Shown one piece after another: positions 6,394 through 11,226 of a stretch of 11,226 bases of DNA. Both the position numbers and the translations under genes were made by a program. The notes beneath the pieces are model-generated. The model did not search any database. It was given only the letters and a program-made list of their open reading frames with translations, and had not been told where the DNA came from. Source of the stretch: Thermoplasmata archaeon (GTDB lineage Archaea > Thermoplasmatota > E2 > UBA202 > JdFR-43); the NCBI GenBank assembly GCA_021158865.1, contig JAGGSX010000003.1:1-11226 (forward strand), given 5' to 3'. Numbering within the stretch: the first letter of the stretch is position 1; every line of letters starts with the position of its first letter.

Positions 6394-7772
6394 TTTTCAA
6401 TCCTCTCCTGAAATCTCAATTCTTCATTATCAACTTTAATTGGATACTTTCCTGTTACACATCCCAAACATAAATCTTCTTTTTTTATTCCTATGGCTTC
6501 TGTTAGCCCCTTTATGGAAATATATCCTAAAGAATCTGCATTTATTTCCTTTCTTATTTCTTCGATATTTCTTCCTGAAGCAATAAGCTGGCTTCTTTCT
6601 GTCATATCTATACCAAAATAACATGGAGCAATTATTGGGGGAGAAGCAATTCTAACATGAACTTTTTTTGCTCCATAATAACGGAGTAAATCAACAATCT
6701 TACGCATGGTTGTCCCTCTAACAATAGAATCATCAACTATCACAACTTTTTTACCTTCTACAACACTTTTGACAGGATTTAATTTAAGCCTTACAAATTT
6801 CTCCCTTATTTTCTGGCTTGGCATTATAAAAGTTCTTGCAATATATCTATTTTTCATAAGTCCTTCTGCCATCGGTATTTTAGAAGCTTTTGAATACCCA
6901 TAGGCATGCGCCCTTCCAGAATCTGGTATTGGGACAACTATGTCGCCATCCGCCGGCTGCTCGCTTGCGAGTATTTCTCCAAGTTTCTGACGAACTTTAT
7001 AGACTTCTATACCATCTATTACTGAATCTGAGCGTGCAAAATAAACATATTCAAAAAAGCAATGTGCCTTGTATTTTTCTTTCATTAACATATATGATTT
7101 ATACCCATCTGGTGTTATTTCGATAAGCTCACCGGGCTCAACATCTCTTATGAATTCCCCTCCCAAAGCATCAATTGCCACAGATTCAGATGCTATTATG
7201 TAACCATCTTTTATTTTTCCAAGACAGAGTGGCTTTATTCCAAATGCATCTCTAAGACCGTAAACTTTATTATTGAACATTAAAGCAAAAGAATAACTTC
7301 CTTTCATTTTTTTCATGGCATATTTTACAGCTTTCTCAAAACTTTTTCCTTTCATAGAATCACTGAGAAGATATGCAAAAGATTCTTCCTCGCTTCCCTG
7401 AATAAAATTATGACCTTTTCTCATCAATTCCTGTTTCAAATCTTCTGAATTGGTTATTATTCCATTATGGGCAATTGCTATGTCTCCTATACCCGTGTGA
7501 AATACAGATGGCTGTGCATTTTCTGGAATTGAAATCGTGACAGAATAATAGACATGCCCTATACCACTATTTCCTTTTAAAAGGTCAAGCTCATCTTTTT
7601 TTAAAGCTTCATTAACAAGACCAACTCCTTTTATGCTCTTTATTCCATCATCATAAACAGAAATGCCCGCCGCCTCCTGCCCCCGATGCTGCAGAGCTAG
7701 CAAAGCAACATAAATATCTTCAACAACATTTTTATTGGAAGCTATGGCAACAACACCACATTTTTCATTCAT
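6384..7772 (-). CDS. purF: Amidophosphoribosyltransferase (glutamine PRPP amidotransferase)
   Basis: Catalyses the first committed step of purine synthesis: PRPP plus glutamine to phosphoribosylamine. From ATG 7772 it is 462 residues. The N-terminal class II glutaminase has Cys5 (MNEKCGVV), ALQHRGQEAAGI, and AHNGIITN. The phosphoribosyltransferase has VVIVDDSIVRGTT near residues 344-355. C238, C384, C435 and C438 (CFFEYVYFARSDS, PCYFGIDM, CLGC) match the four [4Fe-4S] ligands of the Bacillus-type enzyme. I prefer ATG 7772, which overlaps the L37e stop as ATGA; a TTG at 7781 would add only three residues. N-terminal residues before Cys are probably removed to expose the nucleophile, as in the family. 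Confidence 0.96.
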   Translation of the reverse strand: MNEKCGVVAIASNKNVVEDIYVALLALQHRGQEAAGISVYDDGIKSIKGVGLVNEALKKDELDLLKGNSGIGHVYYSVTISIPENAQPSVFHTGIGDIAIAHNGIITNSEDLKQELMRKGHNFIQGSEEESFAYLLSDSMKGKSFEKAVKYAMKKMKGSYSFALMFNNKVYGLRDAFGIKPLCLGKIKDGYIIASESVAIDALGGEFIRDVEPGELIEITPDGYKSYMLMKEKYKAHCFFEYVYFARSDSVIDGIEVYKVRQKLGEILASEQPADGDIVVPIPDSGRAHAYGYSKASKIPMAEGLMKNRYIARTFIMPSQKIREKFVRLKLNPVKSVVEGKKVVIVDDSIVRGTTMRKIVDLLRYYGAKKVHVRIASPPIIAPCYFGIDMTERSQLIASGRNIEEIRKEINADSLGYISIKGLTEAIGIKKEDLCLGCVTGKYPIKVDNEELRFQERIEKWR

Positions 7773-7924
7773 TTTTTCCAATTATAGCTCCTTAGTCTCT
7801 TAGATTTCCCATACCCGCAGGCAGCACAATATCCCTTTCTAACATTGAATGCATGCTTCCCACATCTTCTGCAAACAATATGCGTCTTTTTTCCTCCTGA
7901 CTTAGATGGTGTTCCTTTACTCAT
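7769..7924 (-). CDS. rpl37e: Large ribosomal subunit protein L37e (eL37)
   Basis: A 51-residue zinc-ribbon protein of the archaeal/eukaryotic large ribosomal subunit. Reading the minus strand from ATG 7924 gives a Gly/Lys start (MSKGTPSKSGGKKTH), CRRCG and CAACG zinc pairs (CxxC at 19-22 and 34-37), and the family ending SKRLRSYNW followed by Lys-Lys. Start, length and both CxxC pairs agree with the family. It begins 4 bases after the LSm stop and overlaps purF by ATGA, forming the widely conserved euryarchaeal order LSm-L37e-purF. Confidence 0.97.
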   Translation of the reverse strand: MSKGTPSKSGGKKTHIVCRRCGKHAFNVRKGYCAACGYGKSKRLRSYNWKK

Positions 7925-7928
7925 TTTA

Positions 7929-8144
7929 TCACGGTGAAATATATATTATATTGTCTCCTCTAACTATAACTTTTTCTATTTCTCTCTTTTTTTCTCCATT
8001 TACATATTCTTCAGCATTTTTTAATATTAGATTTAAATGAGGATGGTCATACCCTTCCAATATGCCACGATATTCCCTGCCTCCTTTCAATTCTACCAGC
8101 ACGCGCTTTTCCATGCTTGAATGGATGACTTCCAAGGGTTTCAT
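7929..8144 (-). CDS. lsm: Sm-like (LSm/SmAP1) RNA-binding protein
   Basis: A 71-residue archaeal Sm protein expected to form a heptameric ring on U-rich RNA. Sm1 is seen in VLVELKGGREYRGILEGYDHPHLNLILKNAEE and Sm2 in VIVRGDNIIYIS near the C-terminus; KGGREYRG, NL.L and RGD are the usual contact residues. It heads a minus-strand cluster with L37e 4 bases downstream, then purF and the lipase. A TATA-like box lies about 27 bases ahead of the ATG, with no Shine-Dalgarno site, so the message is likely leaderless. Confidence 0.96.
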   Translation of the reverse strand: MKPLEVIHSSMEKRVLVELKGGREYRGILEGYDHPHLNLILKNAEEYVNGEKKREIEKVIVRGDNIIYISP

Positions 8145-8166
8145 TGTAGAATGTATTTTGGTAGGG

Positions 8167-8178
8167 TATTAATATTTT
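8167..8178 (-). promoter_or_regulatory. Probable TATA box of the LSm-L37e-purF-lipase operon
   Basis: AAAATATTAATA on the minus strand is centred about 28 bases before ATG 8144. It lies between the end of the tRNA gene and the LSm start, so the operon can be transcribed independently of the tRNA; read-through is also possible. Confidence 0.4.
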
Positions 8179-8222
8179 ATTGCTAAAATTTTGTTATATC
8201 CTTCAAAATTAATCTGGAAAAG

Positions 8223-8346
8223 TAGCGGGGCGTGGATTTGAACCACGGATCTTCGGGTATCTCAGAACCCCTTTTTTGGGGATGGAACACCTTTTTAAAG
8301 GGGTTCCTATGAGCCCGACGGGTTTTCCTGACTACCCCACCCCGCT
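8223..8346 (-). tRNA. Initiator tRNA-Met (anticodon CAU) with a 49-base intron
   Basis: Exons 8346-8308 and 8258-8223 fold into a 75-base tRNA: acceptor AGCGGGG/CCCCGCT with A73, D stem GGGT/ACCC, anticodon stem TCGGG/CCCGA, loop CTCATAA, T stem CGTGG/CCACG with loop TTCAAAT. The anticodon CAT lies at 8311-8309. Two features mark it as the initiator: A1-U72 at the end of the acceptor stem and three consecutive G-C pairs (29-31 with 39-41) in the anticodon stem. The CCA end is not encoded; the gene is followed by CTTTTCC, a likely T-run terminator. The intron sits between bases 37 and 38. Confidence 0.95.
8259..8307 (-). other. Archaeal tRNA intron (canonical bulge-helix-bulge)
   Basis: The precursor forms a complete splicing-endonuclease substrate. 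The central 4-bp helix pairs C32-U-C-A35 with UGAG of the intron. Each side has a 3-base bulge, UA^G at the 5' site and AU^A at the 3' site. The flanking helices are the anticodon stem and a 7-bp intron helix GAACCCC/GGGGTTC. The cut positions give a 49-base intron at 37/38, the standard archaeal position. The intron can also form two other hairpins that exclude the intron helix. Confidence 0.92.
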
Positions 8347-8367
8347 ATAGGGTTTTATATTCAATCC

Positions 8368-8376
8368 TATTATAAA
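8368..8376 (-). promoter_or_regulatory. Probable TATA box of the initiator tRNA gene
   Basis: TTTATAATA on the minus strand is centred 26 bases before tRNA base 1 (8346), so transcription would begin at or close to the mature 5' end. A second AT-rich stretch, AATATAAAA near 8353-8362, is too close to the gene to be the main box. Confidence 0.5.
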
Positions 8377-8409
8377 TTTTGCTGTCATAACAGTATCAAA
8401 GAGTTAATT

Positions 8410-8418
8410 TTTATATAA
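8410..8418 (+). promoter_or_regulatory. Probable TATA box of metG
   Basis: TTTATATAA is centred 22 bases before ATG 8436, fitting a leaderless message. It is about 34 bases from the oppositely directed tRNA TATA box, so the two promoters share a compact divergent region. Confidence 0.5.
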
Positions 8419-8435
8419 CAAAAAAATTACATGAC

Positions 8436-10535
8436 ATGGAAAGAATATTCATAGGGGTTGCATGGCCCTATGCGAATGGCTCTCTTCATCTTGGGACACT
8501 TGCAGGAGCTTTACTGCCAGGAGATATTTTTGGTAGATATAATAGAATGAAAGGTAATGGGGTTTTAATGGTATCTGGGAGTGATGAACACGGCACTCCT
8601 ATAACTATTACTGCTGAAAAAGAGGGGAGTGAACCAAAAAAAATTGTTGACAGATATCATGAAGAGCATGTAAAAAATTTGAAGGAACTTGGGATAAAAT
8701 TTGATAACTTTTCCAGAACAAGCAATGAATTTCACAAAAATGTCGTCAAAAATTTTTTCCTCAAACTTTATGAAAATGGTTATATTTATCCAAAAAAAAT
8801 AAATGCTTTCTTTTGTCCAAAATGCAAACGCTTTCTCCCTGACAGATATATAGAAGGAAAATGCCCGTATTGCGGCGGCAGGGCGAGGGGCGACCAGTGT
8901 GAGGAATGCGGCGCCACCCTTGAGCCAACTGAATTGATAGACCCAAAATGCAAGATATGTGGAAGCACACCGATTTTGAAAGAGACAGAGCATCTTTTTT
9001 TTAAATTGTCTGCATTTGAAAATGACTTATTAAAATGGCTTGAAGGAAAAAAATACTGGCGTGATAACGTTTTGCAATTTACATTGAATTTTATAAAATC
9101 TGGGCTGAAAGACAGGGCAATAACACGTGATCTGGAATGGGGGGTGGAGGTGCCATTGAAAGGATATGAGAATAAAAGGATTTATGTATGGTTTGATGCT
9201 GTGATTGGCTATTTATCCGCTTCAATAGAATGGGCTGAAAAAATTGGAAAAAAAGATGAATGGAAAAAATGGTGGATTGGAGAAGCAAAGCATTATTATT
9301 TCCTTGCAAAAGACAATATACCATTCCATACAATTATATGGCCTGCAATGTTGATGGGTCATAAAGATTTAAATTTGCCTTATGATGTTCCTGCAAATGA
9401 ATACCTAACGCTCTCAGGAGAACAATTTTCAAAATCGAGAGGTATAGGAATATGGATTCCAGATATATTAAAAAAATTTGAAGCTGATACAATAAGATAC
9501 TATCTTTCAATAAACATGCCAGAAAAACACGATACAGATTGGAAATGGAATGATTTTGTAGCAAAAATTAATAATGAATTGGTAGCAATTTATGGAAATT
9601 ATATCCATCGCGTTCTAACATTTGTATACAAAAATTTTGGAAAAATTCCTTCAGGAAATGAAAATGAAGGAAAAGAAATATGGAATGAAGTTGCAAAAAA
9701 TATAAAAGAAATTGGAGAAAGCATTGAAAAATGTCATTTTAAAGAAGGAATGAAAAAAATAATGAGAATAGCCCAAATTGGAAATCAATATCTAAATTCA
9801 AGCAAACCATGGGCTTTAATAAAAGATGATAAGAAAAAATGTGGATATGTGATGCATTTATGTGCAAGGATAGTGAGAAGCCTTGCCATTGTTTCATCAC
9901 CATATATGCCCATGACATCAAATAAAATATGGAAAATGCTTGGTTATGATGACAATGTTCACGAACATAAATGGGATGATGCATTAAATGACATTGAAGA
10001 AGTAAGCATTGAAAAACCATTCCCATTATTCAAAAAAATTGATTTGGCTGATATAATTGAAGAACCTTTCTCAAAACTTGACATAAGGGTTGCAAAGATA
10101 GTTGAAGCAAGAATTCATCCAAATGCAGATAAGCTTTATGTTCTGGATATAGACGTTGGCTCGCTTGGAAGGCGTAAAATAGTTGCTGGATTGAAAGAAT
10201 GGTATAGCATTGATGACTTAAATGGAAGAAAAATATTATTGCTTGCCAATTTAAAGCCAGCTAGCCTGAGAGGAATAAAATCTGAAGGTATGCTGTTAGC
10301 TGCTGATGATGGAAAGAGAGCATATCTATTGATACCAAATGATAAACCGGGAAGCAAAGTTTATATTGAGGGATTGGAGTCCAATCCATCAAAAAAAATT
10401 AGCTATGATGAATTTAGGAAAATAAAAATTTTAACCAAAGATGGAAAAGTTGAATATAAAGGCAAATTTCTAAAAGATGGAAAAGGATACATAAAAATTG
10501 ATGGAGAAGTTGATAATGGTCTGATAATAAGGTGA
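8436..10535 (+). CDS. metG: Methionyl-tRNA synthetase with C-terminal tRNA-binding domain
   Basis: Charges initiator and elongator tRNA-Met. The 699-residue protein has a class I Rossmann core starting PYANGSLHLGT (HIGH-type motif HLGT at 18-21), a zinc insert with four CxxC pairs (C127/C130, C143/C146, C155/C158, C172/C175), the WFDAVIGYL segment at about 252-260, and a KMSKS-type loop FSKSR at 331-335. The anticodon-binding helical domain follows. An OB-fold tRNA-binding domain covers about 545-645 (KLDIRVAKIVEARIHPNADK). About 50 residues beyond it are Lys/Gly-rich. The fourth HIGH residue, usually His, is Thr. ATG 8436 is preceded by a TATA box; an ATG at 8431 is out of frame. Confidence 0.96.
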   Translation: MERIFIGVAWPYANGSLHLGTLAGALLPGDIFGRYNRMKGNGVLMVSGSDEHGTPITITAEKEGSEPKKIVDRYHEEHVKNLKELGIKFDNFSRTSNEFHKNVVKNFFLKLYENGYIYPKKINAFFCPKCKRFLPDRYIEGKCPYCGGRARGDQCEECGATLEPTELIDPKCKICGSTPILKETEHLFFKLSAFENDLLKWLEGKKYWRDNVLQFTLNFIKSGLKDRAITRDLEWGVEVPLKGYENKRIYVWFDAVIGYLSASIEWAEKIGKKDEWKKWWIGEAKHYYFLAKDNIPFHTIIWPAMLMGHKDLNLPYDVPANEYLTLSGEQFSKSRGIGIWIPDILKKFEADTIRYYLSINMPEKHDTDWKWNDFVAKINNELVAIYGNYIHRVLTFVYKNFGKIPSGNENEGKEIWNEVAKNIKEIGESIEKCHFKEGMKKIMRIAQIGNQYLNSSKPWALIKDDKKKCGYVMHLCARIVRSLAIVSSPYMPMTSNKIWKMLGYDDNVHEHKWDDALNDIEEVSIEKPFPLFKKIDLADIIEEPFSKLDIRVAKIVEARIHPNADKLYVLDIDVGSLGRRKIVAGLKEWYSIDDLNGRKILLLANLKPASLRGIKSEGMLLAADDGKRAYLLIPNDKPGSKVYIEGLESNPSKKISYDEFRKIKILTKDGKVEYKGKFLKDGKGYIKIDGEVDNGLIIR

Positions 10536-10555
10536 TATTTAATTTTAGTATTTTT

Positions 10556-10577
10556 ATTGCTTTTTCTAAGCAATTTT
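10556..10577 (+). terminator. Probable intrinsic terminator after metG
   Basis: A perfect 7-base stem ATTGCTT (10556-10562) / AAGCAAT (10568-10574) with a 5-base loop is flanked by T runs, beginning 20 bases after the metG stop. The stem is AT-rich and therefore weak; the T-rich surroundings may do most of the work. Confidence 0.5.
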
Positions 10578-10597
10578 GCTCTTTCACAACAATAAGA

Positions 10598-10610
10598 TTT
10601 TATATTATAT
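10598..10610 (+). promoter_or_regulatory. Probable TATA box of the RHH-PAS gene
   Basis: TTTTATATTATAT, with its TTTATATT core centred about 24 bases before ATG 10626, again the leaderless arrangement. It separates this gene from metG. Confidence 0.5.
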
Positions 10611-10625
10611 TTGCATTATTACACG

Positions 10626-11226
10626 ATGGTTAAATATAGCACAATTTCCCTTACAAAGGAGCTTTATGAGGTTTTGCAAGATACAATAGATAAAAATCCA
10701 CAATTTGGTTACAATAGTGTTGCAGATTTTTGTAAGGAAGCAATAAGATTGCATGTGCAGGAAATAAAAAGAGAAATAAGAGAGGATTTCTGGAGAAAAC
10801 TTAATATCGAGGATTTGCTAAAAAAAATTGATATGGCTGCCGCCTGCGACAGCAGCATGTATGAAAGGGCATTCAAGCACATAAAAGATATGGCATTTGT
10901 ATTATCAAAAGATTTTAAAATAAAAAATGTAAATGATTCTTTTGTTTCCATGCTTGGTTATAGAAGAGAGGAAATATTTGATTTTCCAATAAAAAATTTA
11001 ATTGAAAAAGGAGAGGATTTCATAAAAAAATTGAAGAAAGAAGAATATGTAAGGGATTTTAAAACGAGAATAAAGAGAAAAGATGGAAAAAAACTTGATG
11101 TTCTTATAACATCCAATGGAATAAAAGGGGACTATTTTGGAGTTGCGAAAGATGTAACAGTGAAAAAAATCGTAGAGGATAGGAATAAAAAATTGAAAGA
11201 ATTATATGAATATATAATAAATCATA
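10626..11226 (+). CDS. Ribbon-helix-helix/PAS domain protein, 3' end missing
   Basis: The frame is open from ATG 10626 to the window edge, 200 residues visible. Residues 1-46 look like a ribbon-helix-helix DNA-binding unit: a short strand YSTISLT, helix KELYEVLQDTI, a turn with GYNSVADF and a second helix CKEAIRLHV. A charged linker follows (47-77). Residues about 80-180 form a PAS domain: AFVLSKDFKIKNVNDSF, MLGYRREEIFDF, then the strands FKTRIKRKDGKKLDVLIT and GDYFGVAKDVT. A new helix starts at 181 and is cut off; it could lead to another PAS domain, a histidine kinase or end soon. No membrane segment is seen. It may sense a small ligand or redox state in the cytoplasm and bind DNA; partner and ligand are unknown. 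Confidence 0.75.
   Translation, partial: MVKYSTISLTKELYEVLQDTIDKNPQFGYNSVADFCKEAIRLHVQEIKREIREDFWRKLNIEDLLKKIDMAAACDSSMYERAFKHIKDMAFVLSKDFKIKNVNDSFVSMLGYRREEIFDFPIKNLIEKGEDFIKKLKKEEYVRDFKTRIKRKDGKKLDVLITSNGIKGDYFGVAKDVTVKKIVEDRNKKLKELYEYIINH

Noticed and set aside
7773..7781. TTG start for purF at 7781
   Set aside because: The ATG at 7772 makes the usual ATGA overlap with the L37e stop and puts the catalytic Cys at position 5.
8223..8346. tRNA-Ile2 (modified CAU) or elongator tRNA-Met
   Set aside because: A1-U72 and three consecutive G-C pairs at 29-31/39-41 are initiator hallmarks.
8565..8993. 142-codon open frame on the minus strand
   Set aside because: Antisense to the well conserved zinc-binding part of metG; no family features.
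1..11226. CRISPR array, transposon, prophage, toxin-antitoxin or other defence system
   Set aside because: I see no spaced direct repeats, terminal inverted repeats, transposase or integrase, and the RHH protein continues into a PAS domain instead of being a short antitoxin.

Overview
The window is archaeal chromosomal DNA with low G+C (about one third by eye). Archaeal markers are an Alba chromatin protein, ribosomal protein L37e, two Sm-like (LSm/SmAP) proteins, an archaeal class I CCA-adding enzyme, a HxTx 2'-5' RNA ligase-like phosphoesterase, and a tRNA intron in a textbook bulge-helix-bulge. Most promoters are TATA boxes about 22-28 bases ahead of a start codon, as in leaderless archaeal genes. 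The gene set (LSm-L37e-purF order, SecB-like protein) suggests a euryarchaeote in the broad sense, perhaps Thermoplasmatota; that placement is inference.

Layout. 1-1733 (minus): thpR overlapping cca by ATGA; cca runs off the left edge. 1841-4795 (plus): alba with its own terminator, a SecB-like protein, a winged-helix regulator overlapping a small conserved beta-rich protein, a YchF/Ola1-type GTPase, and an LSm protein. 4798-8144 (minus): a tight cluster transcribed LSm, L37e, purF, then a membrane-anchored or secreted lipase-like hydrolase. 8223-8346 (minus): intron-containing initiator tRNA-Met(CAU). 8436-10535 (plus): methionyl-tRNA synthetase, divergent from the initiator tRNA. 10626 to the right edge (plus): a protein joining a ribbon-helix-helix-like N-terminus to a PAS domain, cut by the window end.

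How it fits together. Much of the window serves RNA maturation and translation initiation. The initiator tRNA lacks an encoded CCA, which the CCA-adding enzyme supplies; MetRS charges it. The LSm proteins, L37e and the YchF-like GTPase belong to RNA handling or the ribosome. The lipase and the RHH-PAS protein are the more lineage-specific parts.

I see no CRISPR array, transposon, phage or defence cassette. The observations most worth a second look are the initiator tRNA intron with two mutually exclusive folds, the initiator tRNA/MetRS divergent pair with a small dyad between the promoters, the HLGT form of the MetRS HIGH motif, the RHH-PAS protein, the lipase tied to purF, and GC-rich GCCGCC islands scattered in an AT-rich background.
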